A stretch of 60,696 nucleotides of DNA from the NCBI RefSeq assembly GCF_020662265.1, contig NZ_VEWM01000018.1, forward strand, positions 1 through 60,696, written 5' to 3'. Below, piece by piece: positions 29,694-39,693 of the stretch. The notes under the pieces are model-generated. The model was given only the letters and a program-made list of their open reading frames with translations, searched no databases and was not told the DNA's origin. The position numbers were made by a program, and so were the translations under genes. Each line of letters begins with the position of its first letter. Position 1 is the first letter of the stretch. The stretch is from Psychrobacter sp. I-STPA6b. GTDB lineage: Bacteria > Pseudomonadota > Gammaproteobacteria > Pseudomonadales > Moraxellaceae.

Positions 29694-30689
29694 TCATTCT
29701 TCATGTGCTGACAAAAACTGCTCTACTGCCTGAAACTGACCTGCTGTACTATCTTCAGCATACATGGCCTGACGAAACGCATTTGAATTTGGAATCCCTG
29801 TGGTATACCAAGCAATGTGTTTACGAGCGATACGACAACCTGAATACTCACCATAAAACGCATAAAGCTCTTGTAAGTGAGCAAGCACAATTTGTTTGAT
29901 TTCACTGATACTTGGTGGCTCAAGCACCTCACCTGTCTGCAAAAAATGCTGAATATCTCGAAATAGCCAAGGTTGTCCTTGAGCAGCACGTCCTATCATG
30001 ACCGCATCACAGCCTGTCTGCTCATAGACAGCCATTGCTTTTTGTGGACTATCTATATCACCATTGGCAATCACAGGAATATCGACACTTTCTTTGACTG
30101 CTTTAATCAGCTCATAACGAGCGCGACCACCGTACTTATCTTCACGTGTACGACCATGAATGGCGATGGCAGCAATGCCTGCTTCTTGCGCCTTTTTAGC
30201 AATGCGGACAATGTTTTCTTCACCATTAACATAGCCTAATCGTGTTTTTAGGGTCACGGGTGCATCCACAGCACTAACAGCAGCATCAAGTAACCGAGCA
30301 ACCAAGTCCTCATCTTTTAACAATGCCGAACCTGCCAGCTTACGGCACACTTTTTTAACTGGACAGCCCATATTAATATCAATGATTTGCGCACCATTAT
30401 CAATCTGGTAACGGGCAGCCTCAGCAAGTTTATCTGGCTCAGCACCTGCAATCTGTGCAGAAATTGGCGCAATCTCTCCATCAAAATTGGCACGATACAA
30501 AGATTTTTTGCTGGCATACAGGGCAGTATCTGCAATCATCATTTCACTAACGGCATGACCTGCACCAAACGACTTACACAATCGGCGAAAGGGGTTATCT
30601 GTAACCCCTGCCATTGGTGCAACCATTAAACGATTTTCGACAGATAACCCACCAATATTTAATGGTGTCAATAAAGGGTGTGATGACAC
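29694..30689 (-). CDS. dusB: tRNA-dihydrouridine synthase B
   Basis: A 331-residue FMN enzyme that reduces uridine in the tRNA D-loop. Family marks are MVAPMAGVTDNPFRRLC at the start, the catalytic Cys in INMGCPVKK, the FMN-binding AIHGRTREDKYGG, and VIANGDIDSP followed by MIGRAAQGQPW. The start is GTG at 30689 with AAGAGA upstream. In many gamma-proteobacteria dusB precedes fis; here no fis follows, since the next gene downstream is the ABC ATPase. Confidence 0.95.
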   Translation of the reverse strand: MSSHPLLTPLNIGGLSVENRLMVAPMAGVTDNPFRRLCKSFGAGHAVSEMMIADTALYASKKSLYRANFDGEIAPISAQIAGAEPDKLAEAARYQIDNGAQIIDINMGCPVKKVCRKLAGSALLKDEDLVARLLDAAVSAVDAPVTLKTRLGYVNGEENIVRIAKKAQEAGIAAIAIHGRTREDKYGGRARYELIKAVKESVDIPVIANGDIDSPQKAMAVYEQTGCDAVMIGRAAQGQPWLFRDIQHFLQTGEVLEPPSISEIKQIVLAHLQELYAFYGEYSGCRIARKHIAWYTTGIPNSNAFRQAMYAEDSTAGQFQAVEQFLSAHEE

Positions 30690-30763
30690 AGTTTTGGTCT
30701 CTTAATTTCTATGCTATGCAATATTTGATGTTTGTAGAATACGATGAGGATTCAATAATGATT

Positions 30764-31201
30764 TTATGACGCAGACATCTGTGCAATCACATCTCGCAAC
30801 TGCTGTGCTTGCTCTGCCAGTTCATTTTGGTCTGCTTGCTCACTACCATGACGACCCAGCTCATGAATACTAGATGGAATCAAGTGAACATGGTAATGAA
30901 ATACTGTTTGTCCTGCTTGCGCACCATTAAACTGCATCTGAACGATACCTTCTCTATCAAAGACTTGACGCTGAGCCTGCATCACTTTTTGTGCTGTCAT
31001 TAATACAGCAGCAGCATATTCAGGCGTCATATCTGCCAAATCTACCGCAGGATGTTTTGGAATGACCAAAACATGACCTTTTGCCTGTGGCATGATGTCC
31101 ATAAATGCCAATGTTTTTTCATCTTCATACACTTTATGACAAGGTATCTCATTGCGCAGCATTTTGGCAAAGATATTATTATCATCATATACTTGAGTCA
31201 T
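30764..31201 (-). CDS. HIT family nucleotide hydrolase
   Basis: A 145-residue histidine-triad protein. The motif HYHVHLIP (about residues 101-108) gives the His-x-His-x-His active site used to hydrolyse nucleoside phosphoramidates or dinucleotide polyphosphates. The N-terminal part DNNIFAKMLRNEIPCHKVYED and GHVLVIPKHP are typical of the HinT/Hit branch. AAAGGAGAT sits close before the ATG, a strong ribosome-binding site. It lies 75 bp upstream of dusB on the same strand and may be co-transcribed. The exact substrate is not known. Confidence 0.93.
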   Translation of the reverse strand: MTQVYDDNNIFAKMLRNEIPCHKVYEDEKTLAFMDIMPQAKGHVLVIPKHPAVDLADMTPEYAAAVLMTAQKVMQAQRQVFDREGIVQMQFNGAQAGQTVFHYHVHLIPSSIHELGRHGSEQADQNELAEQAQQLRDVIAQMSAS

Positions 31202-31547
31202 GATTATCTCCTTTAATACAGTTCGGTCATATGTTATGGTCTATGCCATCAACTTGATACTTAATATTGTAACATTTCTAAATTCTTAACTTTTATCTTA
31301 ATTCATTCTTAGATTTAATATCAATCTATCAACAGACCCTAAGCACAATAAAAGTTATTAGAATAGGTTATTTTGGTACTTTAGTATAAAATAAGCCATA
31401 AATAAGCACCACAGCGAATGATGATAACACGGTATCATAACTATAATGTGATGATGTTATCATTTTGCCAAGTCACTCAGCCATACTTCGCTACTACTCG
31501 CCTACTTGCTTTTTTGGCTGTCTTAACCAAAAATTTGCGCAATACTT
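31202..31547. other. Intergenic region of 346 bp between divergent genes
   Basis: It holds the promoters of the HIT gene (left) and the hypothetical gene (right). The sequence is AT-rich with no clear hairpin, tRNA or small ORF. Nothing further is seen. Confidence 0.5.
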
Positions 31548-32288
31548 ATGACCATCGACCCTAAAAAGCCAATAGACCACTTAGAGAATCTTGAGCATAT
31601 TACCAGCCAGCCAACGGCTCAAAATGATAACCAGCCACTAGATTCTGCAATACCACAAGAAACACTTGCCAACGTGCCAAAAAATGGATTATTACTTAAT
31701 GAGATAATCAGTGATGATACCTTGATATGGCAAGTCCATAATTGCAAAATTACAAAAAAGCTGGCGAGTCAAACAGAACCAATGCCATTTTTATATCATT
31801 ATGATACGCTAAGCGATGAGTTAAAAATGGCTTATCCGTTGACACCCAGTCTGCTTGCAAAGTTTAACCAACCCATGCTACCAGCAGAGGCAAATGCGTT
31901 ACTTGCATTACCAGAGCAGACCATACCCACACCGTGGCAAGTCAAAATCATCGGCACATTGGTCATATTTTGTGAGCCACTGCAAGTGGCGTTGCGTCTC
32001 AAATTCACCAATACTGCCAAAAACGCACAAGCCATTTATACATCAGACAAACAGACAGCATGGCTACATGCCATTAAAGACTGGCATCTGTATTCTGATG
32101 TTTTTATCCTCAATAAACATTCAACAGCACTTTTTGTTTTGGTCGATGATGCACTTATGGCAATTGAGCCATCAGATGCCTATCAGTGCCTTGCACCTGC
32201 ACAGACGCTAGCCGTTCAGGCTTTGCTTGAACAGCAAGATAACCTTAAAAATATGCTGTCTGCTGCAATCAAACAACGCTTTGAGTGA
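31548..32288 (+). CDS. Hypothetical protein, 246 residues
   Basis: I do not recognise this protein. The first 55 residues are polar and likely disordered; the rest (from about NGLLLNEI) looks like one folded alpha/beta domain with IPTPWQVKIIGTLVIFCEPL in the middle and TALFVLVDDALMAIEPSDAY near the end. There is no signal peptide or membrane segment. It is monocistronic between the HIT gene and ilvD. Its codon use resembles the housekeeping neighbours, so it is probably a lineage-specific chromosomal gene. Confidence 0.72.
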   Translation: MTIDPKKPIDHLENLEHITSQPTAQNDNQPLDSAIPQETLANVPKNGLLLNEIISDDTLIWQVHNCKITKKLASQTEPMPFLYHYDTLSDELKMAYPLTPSLLAKFNQPMLPAEANALLALPEQTIPTPWQVKIIGTLVIFCEPLQVALRLKFTNTAKNAQAIYTSDKQTAWLHAIKDWHLYSDVFILNKHSTALFVLVDDALMAIEPSDAYQCLAPAQTLAVQALLEQQDNLKNMLSAAIKQRFE

Positions 32289-32559
32289 TATACGCTTTGA
32301 ATGACATATTGAACAATCCATAACACCATTACAATAGATAACAAACAGATGAATACGGTTAGATATTGTCAATATCATCAGCAATATCTAACACTTACAA
32401 TGGTAAAAAGGTAAAATATAGGTGATATCTTGTATGGTGTGATGATTGGCAATATAAATTGATAATCTATGACTAACAAGCTACTGACAGGCTTTTGTGT
32501 TTGATATTTTATTGTTTTCTAGAATCGTTTTTTAGATTTTTATTAATTAAGGACATCGT

Positions 32560-34455
32560 ATGCAATACCGCTCAAAGACTTCTACGGCTGGTCGCAATAT
32601 GGCAGGCGCACGTGCGCTTTGGAGAGCGACAGGTATGACAGATAAAGACTTTGATAAACCCATCATCGCCATCGCAAATTCGTTTACCCAGTTTGTTCCC
32701 GGACATGTTCACCTAAAAGATATGGGACAGCTAGTCGCTCGAGAAATCGAAGCATGTGGTGGTGTTGCCAAAGAATTTAATACCATTGCAGTGGATGATG
32801 GGATTGCTATGGGACACAGTGGTATGCTGTATTCTCTACCTAGCCGTGACCTAATTGCTGATGCGGTCGAGTATATGGTCAATGCTCACTGCGCCGATGC
32901 CCTCGTTTGTATTTCAAACTGTGACAAAATCACCCCCGGTATGTTGATGGCTTCTTTACGCCTAAACATTCCTGTTATCTTTGTCTCTGGTGGTCCGATG
33001 GAAGCAGGTAAGGTATTAGCCTCTGAGCTTGCACCTAGCCATAATAACCAAGGTCTAGATACCAATAATGATAAATCTGTGCGTAAGCTAGACTTGGTAG
33101 ATGCCATGATTGACGCGGCTGATGACCGTATCAGTGACGCAGATGTTGCCCATATTGAGCGCTCAGCCTGCCCAACCTGCGGCTCTTGTTCAGGTATGTT
33201 TACGGCAAATTCAATGAACTGCCTCACCGAAGCGCTAGGTCTATCTCTACCCGGTAATGGCTCATTATTAGCAACCCATGCCAAACGTCGTGAGTTATTT
33301 TTACAAGCTGGACGCACCATTGTTGAGTTGGCAAAACGCCGCTATGAGCAAGACGATACCAGCGTACTACCTCGCTCTATTGCCACCAAAGCTGCATTTG
33401 AGAATGCCATGAGTCTTGATATTGCAATGGGCGGCTCAACCAACACCATTTTACACTTGTTGGCCGCCGCTAATGAAGCACAGGTTGATTTTAAAATGGC
33501 AGATATTGATAGACTCAGTCGCCGTGTACCTTGCTTATCTAAAGTTGCTCCAGCCACACAAAAATATCATATGGAAGATGTTCACCGTGCTGGTGGTGTT
33601 ATGGGTATCTTGGCAGAGTTAAACCGTGCTGGTTTATTATCAACGGATGTTCCTACTGTCCACGCGCCCAGTATGCAAGCCGCTTTGGATAAATGGGATA
33701 TTATGAATCCTGATAATACAGAAGCACGTGCATTATACATTGCAGCCCCTGCAGGTATCCGTACCACACAAGCTTTTTCACAAAATAAAGAATGGTCAAA
33801 CCTTGATGTCAATCGGGAGTCTGGCTGTATCCGCTCAAAACAACATGCTTACTCACAAGATGGCGGATTGGCTGTCTTATTTGGTAATATTGCTGAACGA
33901 GGCTGTGTGGTTAAAACCGCAGGTGTAGACGACAGTATCCTAGTCTTTACTGGACGCGCCAGAGTATTTGAATCTCAAGATGATGCTGTTGAAGCCATCT
34001 TAGCAGATAAAGTTGTTGCTGGTGATGTTGTTATCATCCGTTACGAAGGGCCTAAAGGTGGTCCGGGTATGCAAGAGATGCTATACCCTACTTCCTATCT
34101 AAAATCCAAAGGTCTGGGTAAGTTATGTGCCTTATTAACAGATGGGCGTTTTTCTGGAGGTACATCTGGACTTTCTATCGGTCATGCCAGCCCTGAAGCG
34201 GCTGAAGGCGGTGCAATTGGCTTGGTTGAAGAAGGCGATAGCATTCATATTGATATTCCTAATCGTAGTATTAACTTACAAATCAGTGATGAAGAGCTAA
34301 AACGTCGCCATGAGCAAATGCTGGCAAAAGGACGTGACGCATGGAAACCCGTCAGCCGTGACCGTCAGGTAAGCCAAGCTCTACGTGCTTACGCTGCCTT
34401 AACAACCAGTGCAGATACAGGGGCTGTTCGTGATGTCAGCCAAGTTGAGCGCTAA
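32560..34455 (+). CDS. ilvD: Dihydroxy-acid dehydratase
   Basis: A 631-residue IlvD/Edd enzyme that dehydrates dihydroxy-isovalerate and dihydroxy-methylvalerate to the keto acids of valine and isoleucine synthesis. Iron-sulfur ligands are visible in [13 protein letters not shown] and [13 protein letters not shown]. The C-terminal marks are [12 protein letters not shown] and [16 protein letters not shown]. The length is slightly above the usual 615. AAGGA lies seven bases before the ATG. It is monocistronic with a strong terminator downstream; I see no obvious leader peptide for attenuation. Confidence 0.97.
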   Translation: MQYRSKTSTAGRNMAGARALWRATGMTDKDFDKPIIAIANSFTQFVPGHVHLKDMGQLVAREIEACGGVAKEFNTIAVDDGIAMGHSGMLYSLPSRDLIADAVEYMVNAHCADALVCISNCDKITPGMLMASLRLNIPVIFVSGGPMEAGKVLASELAPSHNNQGLDTNNDKSVRKLDLVDAMIDAADDRISDADVAHIERSACPTCGSCSGMFTANSMNCLTEALGLSLPGNGSLLATHAKRRELFLQAGRTIVELAKRRYEQDDTSVLPRSIATKAAFENAMSLDIAMGGSTNTILHLLAAANEAQVDFKMADIDRLSRRVPCLSKVAPATQKYHMEDVHRAGGVMGILAELNRAGLLSTDVPTVHAPSMQAALDKWDIMNPDNTEARALYIAAPAGIRTTQAFSQNKEWSNLDVNRESGCIRSKQHAYSQDGGLAVLFGNIAERGCVVKTAGVDDSILVFTGRARVFESQDDAVEAILADKVVAGDVVIIRYEGPKGGPGMQEMLYPTSYLKSKGLGKLCALLTDGRFSGGTSGLSIGHASPEAAEGGAIGLVEEGDSIHIDIPNRSINLQISDEELKRRHEQMLAKGRDAWKPVSRDRQVSQALRAYAALTTSADTGAVRDVSQVER

Positions 34456-34578
34456 GCGTTTAAAGGTGACTCAAAAATTAAACAACACATAGGGTCAACT
34501 GTCTGTCACCAAATGACAACTTAAGTTTTTGATTAGTAACGTATTACTGCTAGTCTCTTAAAGCATTTTCTTCTATAT

Positions 34579-34611
34579 TGCGCTATTTCAAAGTAAATAG
34601 CGCATTTTTTT
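34579..34611 (+). terminator. Terminator after ilvD
   Basis: The stem TGCGCTATTT pairs with AAATAGCGCA around a short loop and is followed by seven to eight T residues. This is a standard intrinsic terminator for ilvD, ending 33 bp before the antiporter start. Confidence 0.9.
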
Positions 34612-34644
34612 GTCCATAAATTCAGTGGTTTACGAGCGACAGCC

Positions 34645-35916
34645 ATGATTGAAAACTATAATACTTTCTTACTTCTATGTGGCATTGCCTGTTTGTTTGG
34701 TGCGTTTTATCCACTATTTTTTCGCAAACTTCCCATCTCATTACCGATGTTGTTGGTGCTATTTGGGATAACAATGGGCTATTTTTGGACGACACTACCC
34801 GCTCTTAACCCTTTAGAGCATGGTATCCTAATTGAAAAAGTATGTGAGATGGTCGTACTTATTTCATTAGTTGGTGCAGGTATTAAGCTAGATACACCAC
34901 TGCAATGGCAATACTGGCGGAGTACGGCAAGACTATTATTAATTACAATGCCGATTTGTATTATAGTGATAGCAATGCTGGGATATTACACACTGAGCCT
35001 GAGCCTTGGTGCTGCCATTTTATTAGGTGCGGTTTTAGCCCCTACTGACCCTGTTTTGGCAGCCAGTATTCAAGTAGGTCCACCCAATACTGGACAAGAA
35101 GACACTTCCAGATTTACCCTAACTTCTGAAGCAGGGCTTAATGATGGGTTAGCCTTTCCATTTGTCTACTTAGCCATCAAAATAACTGAAGCATTAACCG
35201 AACCTTCACAATCAACAGAGCAGACAGATTGGTTTGGTCTATTTTTAACATGGCTTGCTGATGATGTTCTTTGGAAGATTGGGGCTGGGCTGGGTGTTGG
35301 TATTTTAGTTGGCAAGCTCGTTGCCAAAGTGATTTTTTCCAATAAAGCCAAAGACACCACCATTTCACAAGGTTATAGTGTGATTGCACTGACACTATTG
35401 TCATATGGCATGGCAGAATTGATACATAGTTATGGATTTATTGCAGTGTTTGTTGCCGCCTTTACCTTTCGCCGTTTTGAAAATCAGCATCATTATCATG
35501 AGCAATTGCATGACTTTGCTGAGCAATCTGAAGGTTTATTGATGTCTCTGGTTTTGGTCACATTTGGTATGGCAATTGGGCAAGCATTTAATGCCAACAT
35601 TGAGCTGACATGGACGACTTATATCATTGGGTTTATTTGTCTACTATTTGTACGTCCTATTGCGGGTAGAATTGGCTTAGCAGGACTAGACATTTCTAAA
35701 CAAGATAAGTGGGTCATCTCTAGTCTTGGTATTCGTGGTATTGGCACATTTTATTACTTATCCTATGCACTCAATACACATGCTTTCCATGAAAAAGAAG
35801 CGCTTATTTTATGGATTGTCTGTGCGTTTGTGATATTTATTTCCATATTTTTACATGGTATGAGCGCCCCCAGTTTGCTAAAACTGACACAAGATAGCCA
35901 ACAAAGCTCGTCGTAA
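34645..35916 (+). CDS. Sodium/proton antiporter, CPA1 family
   Basis: A 423-residue inner-membrane protein with about 12 hydrophobic segments. The family's ion-binding region is seen as APTDPVLAASIQVG (segment 5) and EAGLNDGLAFPFVY (segment 6), with the conserved Asp residues. The C-terminal region SLGIRGIGTFYYL is also typical. It exchanges external H+ for Na+ or K+ and helps control pH and salt. The cytoplasmic tail is short. It is monocistronic and convergent with the serine hydrolase gene. The exact ion is not predictable. Confidence 0.9.
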   Translation: MIENYNTFLLLCGIACLFGAFYPLFFRKLPISLPMLLVLFGITMGYFWTTLPALNPLEHGILIEKVCEMVVLISLVGAGIKLDTPLQWQYWRSTARLLLITMPICIIVIAMLGYYTLSLSLGAAILLGAVLAPTDPVLAASIQVGPPNTGQEDTSRFTLTSEAGLNDGLAFPFVYLAIKITEALTEPSQSTEQTDWFGLFLTWLADDVLWKIGAGLGVGILVGKLVAKVIFSNKAKDTTISQGYSVIALTLLSYGMAELIHSYGFIAVFVAAFTFRRFENQHHYHEQLHDFAEQSEGLLMSLVLVTFGMAIGQAFNANIELTWTTYIIGFICLLFVRPIAGRIGLAGLDISKQDKWVISSLGIRGIGTFYYLSYALNTHAFHEKEALILWIVCAFVIFISIFLHGMSAPSLLKLTQDSQQSSS

Positions 35917-35970
35917 ACAAAATTCATCTTAAACTTGGCTGGAGAACCTATAGAAAAACCTTCTGTCATT

Positions 35971-36022
35971 TAGCCAGTCTTTACAAGCAATACAGTATTG
36001 CATATAAAAACTGGCTAGCTAA
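35971..36022. terminator. Shared hairpin between convergent genes
   Basis: An outer imperfect stem (TTAGCCAGTCTTT with AAAAACTGGCTAGCTAA) encloses an inner perfect one (GCAATAC with GTATTGC). It lies between the 3' ends of the antiporter and serine hydrolase genes and probably ends transcription from both sides, though T tracts are weak. Confidence 0.6.
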
Positions 36023-36052
36023 ATAATAAAGACTAACCATTTCTTCTTAAAA

Positions 36053-37498
36053 CTAAACAGATGCTGTCAACTCATCCATCTCATCAACCCACTGTAAAAC
36101 AGCCTCAGTTATTGCAAACTGGCGTATGTCTGTTAACATTGTTGTATCAAAATTATGCACAAAAGACAGTGCTAAGCCTCGGCTAGGCTCACACCATGCC
36201 ACAGAGCCATTGTAACCCATATGTCCAAAACCCTGACTTACCTCATGACAGACACTAAATAAGCGGTGATAGCCCAAACGCCACTGCATTGATGGCTTAC
36301 TATAGACCCCATCATAAACCACGGTTGCTGAAGGCATCACAGCATCTGCGCCTCCAACCTCAATTTCAGCCAGCTTTTGTAATGTCTGTGCATCTATCAA
36401 CGTTTTTCCCTGCCAAACGCCACCTTGTGCCAACATAGCATATATCGTCGCCAAAGCACGTGCAGATGCAACACCATTAGCGGCAGGAATCTGTGCCATT
36501 AAGCTGTCTGGATGATAATAATCTAATGGCTCACGTGTATTTGCCACCAATGATTTTTTATAATCACTTTTACTTAAATGTGCGACGTCAAAATATAGCT
36601 TATTAATCTGTAAAGTAGTCAATGCCTTATCTGATGCTTGTGGTATATGTTGCTCATCTTTATCTATATATGCTTGCCAACATCTATAACTTGGTAACGC
36701 TTGATACTGGGCAAGCCTCTGCTCACTGTCTGCTTTTAGCTTAGGTTTAGTGCTTCTATGTTGCGTATCATAGGCATCAGATGACTCAAAACTTTTGCTT
36801 AACTGAGCAACTTGATTTAGCTTAGCTTGAGGAACCCCAAAATATACTGCGTCCGCAATACCTAACGGCTCAGTCAAATACTGACGCAAGGCTTGATTTA
36901 AAGGCATCTGACACACTTGCTCAATCAAGCCACCTAATACCCAACCTGATATCAAAGCACTATAAGCACTTTGAGCCTCTTTGGCATCCGCTTGACTCGG
37001 CTGCATCAAAGCAACCTTTTCTATCATGTTCTGCCAATTAAGCATATCTAGGCTATTGGTCGTCACCGATGTAATATCAAACAGCCCTGCTTGATGGCTT
37101 AACACCTGACGCAAAGTTATTTCTTCCTTACCATGACAACCAAACTGAGACCAATAGTTTGCAATGGGGATATCATAATCTAACAAGTTTTGAGATACCA
37201 AAACATGAATCAGCGTCACCAATACACCTTTTCCTGTCGAAAAGTTCAAAGCTAAAGTATCAACACTCCATGCCTGCCCCAAGCGAGCCTGCCCTACTTG
37301 AGCAGAAGCCAATGGTTGACCATATTGCCATACCATCACTGCACCACCTGCCGGGGCATCATCCAGTTGTAATGCTGTTAACAACTGTTGCAGTCGACTC
37401 TGTAGCTTATGATTATATTTACTATCCATATCCGTACTCATATCTTTATGACTATTAAGTGGATTTGATTGCTGATGATTCATGATTTTATTTTCCAT
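36053..37498 (-). CDS. Serine hydrolase, beta-lactamase/esterase fold
   Basis: A 481-residue protein of the class C beta-lactamase-like family (EstB/LACTB type). The catalytic SxxK tetrad is STGK in LNFSTGKGVLVT (about residue 89), the YxN-like element is YSALISGWVLGG, and HMGYNGSVAW near residue 430 is the third motif. There is no export signal, which favours an esterase or peptidase of the cytoplasm over a true beta-lactamase. Two starts are possible, 37498 and an ATG five codons later; neither has a strong ribosome-binding site. Its function in the cell is unknown. Confidence 0.85.
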   Translation of the reverse strand: MENKIMNHQQSNPLNSHKDMSTDMDSKYNHKLQSRLQQLLTALQLDDAPAGGAVMVWQYGQPLASAQVGQARLGQAWSVDTLALNFSTGKGVLVTLIHVLVSQNLLDYDIPIANYWSQFGCHGKEEITLRQVLSHQAGLFDITSVTTNSLDMLNWQNMIEKVALMQPSQADAKEAQSAYSALISGWVLGGLIEQVCQMPLNQALRQYLTEPLGIADAVYFGVPQAKLNQVAQLSKSFESSDAYDTQHRSTKPKLKADSEQRLAQYQALPSYRCWQAYIDKDEQHIPQASDKALTTLQINKLYFDVAHLSKSDYKKSLVANTREPLDYYHPDSLMAQIPAANGVASARALATIYAMLAQGGVWQGKTLIDAQTLQKLAEIEVGGADAVMPSATVVYDGVYSKPSMQWRLGYHRLFSVCHEVSQGFGHMGYNGSVAWCEPSRGLALSFVHNFDTTMLTDIRQFAITEAVLQWVDEMDELTASV

Positions 37499-37521
37499 CT
37501 TATTTATAAAAGCAACTCAAT

Positions 37522-37554
37522 AAAAATAGCCACTTAAAACAAGTGGCTATTTTT
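37522..37554 (-). terminator. Hairpin terminator after phosphatase gene
   Basis: The stem AAAAATAGCCACTT pairs with AAGTGGCTATTTTT around a short A-rich loop. The A and T arms give a U tract in either direction. It separates the phosphatase gene from the serine hydrolase gene on the minus strand. Confidence 0.88.
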
Positions 37555-37670
37555 CTAAGTATAAATGGCTACTAAACAACTGGCTACCAAACACTGATAA
37601 GCCTATCCTAAACTTATATTAAAACAATCAACACTCAGCAAATAACCGAGCAATGATTCATCACGATAGA

Positions 37671-38198
37671 TTATCGCGGTACAAGTAGGCGCTTATACAC
37701 CTCTTCTTCCAATGACGCCGATGATAGACCATGCTCTTTGCCTCGCTTCATCGCTGTATCCATCTTGCGACCACGCAACCAGCCCTGACGCAGTGCCACA
37801 CAAGCCCCTACTCGATTGCCCGTGCTACAGTGCATCAAAATCCGTTGCCCATGATGTTGGCGTAATATCTTATCAAACTCCAACAAATTGACCTGTTTTA
37901 AATCCTCAGCACCTGTAATCGGCAAATGACTGTAGCTCATACCATGTGCTTCAACTGCCGATTTTTCATCAAAGGTCAGTTCTGATTCTGGCTGAAAATT
38001 AATCACATGCTCTACACCCGAAGCTGCAATATGAGCGATTTGCTCTGGGCTTAAAGCCCCTGTTACGACGGTTTGTTCATCAGGGAAAAACACAGGACTA
38101 AGTACAGACTGTAAATCCACTTCTTCACCTGTTGCCACATCTTCTGACTTATTATGAGCATCTTTTGATAACTGCGACTCATGGGACATATCAGACAT
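37671..38198 (-). CDS. DUF442-type protein tyrosine phosphatase-like protein
   Basis: A 175-residue protein with the Cys-x5-Arg phosphatase loop HCSTGNRVGACVALR near residue 125. The domain starts around ALSPEQIAHIAASGVEHVINFQPE, as in the beta-lactamase hydrolase-like (Blh) and DUF442 group. The first 35 residues are polar and probably disordered. AAGGAAG precedes the ATG. Related domains occur with persulfide dioxygenases in sulfide metabolism, but no such partner is adjacent. The substrate is unknown. Confidence 0.87.
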   Translation of the reverse strand: MSDMSHESQLSKDAHNKSEDVATGEEVDLQSVLSPVFFPDEQTVVTGALSPEQIAHIAASGVEHVINFQPESELTFDEKSAVEAHGMSYSHLPITGAEDLKQVNLLEFDKILRQHHGQRILMHCSTGNRVGACVALRQGWLRGRKMDTAMKRGKEHGLSSASLEEEVYKRLLVPR

Positions 38199-38313
38199 AA
38201 CTTCCTTTTTTTATTACTTTTATCATATAAGTGATAGGATTAACTTATGATATCAATAAAGCTAAAAAAGCAAATATTGCTACCAATTATCACACCTTTT
38301 ATAACCTATCTAT

Positions 38314-39222
38314 TTATAAGCCTTCTACTGCAACAATTTCACCCAAGAGATGTGGCTTGTCATTTTTTACACTGTATAAGTTAAAGAAAGTCTCATTATC
38401 AGCACTTAGCTCACTAGGATTTTGGGCAATCAACTCAACCTCAGCAGGCAACAAGATTGGTAGTTTAAATGAAACATTGGCTTGATAGGCATCTGGTAGA
38501 TTTTTTAACTTTGATAAGCATTTTGCTTTTGACCACATACCATGTGCAATGGCTTTCGGGAAGCCAAACGCACGCGCTGATAGAGGATGCAAATGAATCA
38601 AATTAAAATCTCCAGAAACAAACGCATAACGGCGACCGATATCTTCTGGTGCTTCAAAGACAGCCTTAATACCATTTTCTGGGACTTGTGGTTTTGTACT
38701 TACTGTTTTTGGACGACTGCTCGATTTTTTGCCTTTCTTTGAACGGCTGCGTGACAAGTAGGTCGATGTACCTTCCCAAATCTTATCCTCGCCAGCATGT
38801 ACAGTTGTTACAAAATCAAACTGCTGTCCTTTATCATGGTCACGTAAGTTATCAAAACTCACTGCCAGCTTAACAACTTCTGTATCCATAATCGGACGAT
38901 ATTGGGTCACTGAGTTTTCGACATGCACCAGCCCAAGCATCGCAAATGGAAATGGCTCTTTGACCATCATATTCATTTGCAAAGCCTGTGATAGCACAGC
39001 AAAATAGGTAATTGGTACAAGTCCATTATCGTCAAAGCCACAAATTTTACGATAGTCATCAAGATTATCTTGGTCTATCTGTAACGAATCTACCGTATAA
39101 GTCGCCTGTGGCAGTTGATCTTTAGAAACTTTATTATTTTCACCAATTGGTAAAAGACTCTTAATAATATTCGCATATGTTGTATGCGGTTTTGGTAACG
39201 CGGTAAAATGTTGATCTGACAT
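38314..39222 (-). CDS. MaoC-like (R)-hydratase
   Basis: A 302-residue hot-dog-fold protein. The hydratase motif is clear near residue 210: SGDFNLIHLHPLSARAFGFP followed by IAHGMWSK. The N-terminal half is a second, degenerate hot-dog unit, as in double-hot-dog hydratases. It would hydrate or dehydrate enoyl thioesters, supplying 3-hydroxyacyl intermediates. It lies near the FabG-like gene on the same strand (472 bp apart) and near the divergent thiolase. Together they cover three consecutive steps of thioester chain metabolism. A MITE has inserted between it and the FabG gene. Confidence 0.88.
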   Translation of the reverse strand: MSDQHFTALPKPHTTYANIIKSLLPIGENNKVSKDQLPQATYTVDSLQIDQDNLDDYRKICGFDDNGLVPITYFAVLSQALQMNMMVKEPFPFAMLGLVHVENSVTQYRPIMDTEVVKLAVSFDNLRDHDKGQQFDFVTTVHAGEDKIWEGTSTYLSRSRSKKGKKSSSRPKTVSTKPQVPENGIKAVFEAPEDIGRRYAFVSGDFNLIHLHPLSARAFGFPKAIAHGMWSKAKCLSKLKNLPDAYQANVSFKLPILLPAEVELIAQNPSELSADNETFFNLYSVKNDKPHLLGEIVAVEGL

Positions 39223-39320
39223 AAAAATTCCTATTAAACTGGTTAAAGCTCATTATATGATTGCCAGTTAGTTTGATCGCATGTATCCATTCATGACATT
39301 TATTTGATAGTACAATATTA

Positions 39321-39445
39321 GGCTCTGTTGAACTTTCACCACGTTAGGTTAATATCTACAAGGGATACAGTTATTTTTTACTTTCATGTAAAAATTGGCT
39401 AAATTTTTCCTATTTCTTCTATAAAGATGAATGTTCCATAGAGCC
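39321..39445 (+). repeat. MITE copy 1, TA-flanked, 125 bp
   Basis: Ends GGCTCTGTTGAAC (left) and an imperfect inverted counterpart ending in AGAGCC (right). TA flanks both sides, the target duplication of Tc1/mariner and IS630 elements. The interior matches copies 2 and 3 (CAAGGGATACAG and GTAAAAATTGGCTAAAT). No coding capacity. Confidence 0.8.
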
Positions 39446-39530
39446 TAGCACTTCATCACAGCTCAGTGCTGTTTTCTTAACTACGATATAATATACCGAG
39501 AAAGCACCAAAAATCATAGCCAAAATCAAT

Positions 39531-39556
39531 AAAAAGTCGCCATACGACGACTTTTT
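39531..39556 (-). terminator. Terminator after FabG-like gene
   Basis: AAAAAGTCG pairs with CGACTTTTT around a short loop. It stands 138 bp beyond the stop codon of the minus-strand reductase gene and would also separate it from the MITE. Confidence 0.8.
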
Positions 39557-39693
39557 ATCTGGCATTTGATTCAGTCTATAAGTTTGGCATCTAGTATTAT
39601 AAAAACATTTATAAAAACATCACAGCCAGTAGGGACTTTATTAACATTCATCGTACAAATCACCTACTTTTAGATATGATGATAAATACAGAC

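Noticed and set aside
36053..37498. Antibiotic-resistance beta-lactamase
   Set aside because: The fold and SxxK motif fit, but there is no export signal and the sequence resembles EstB-type esterases.
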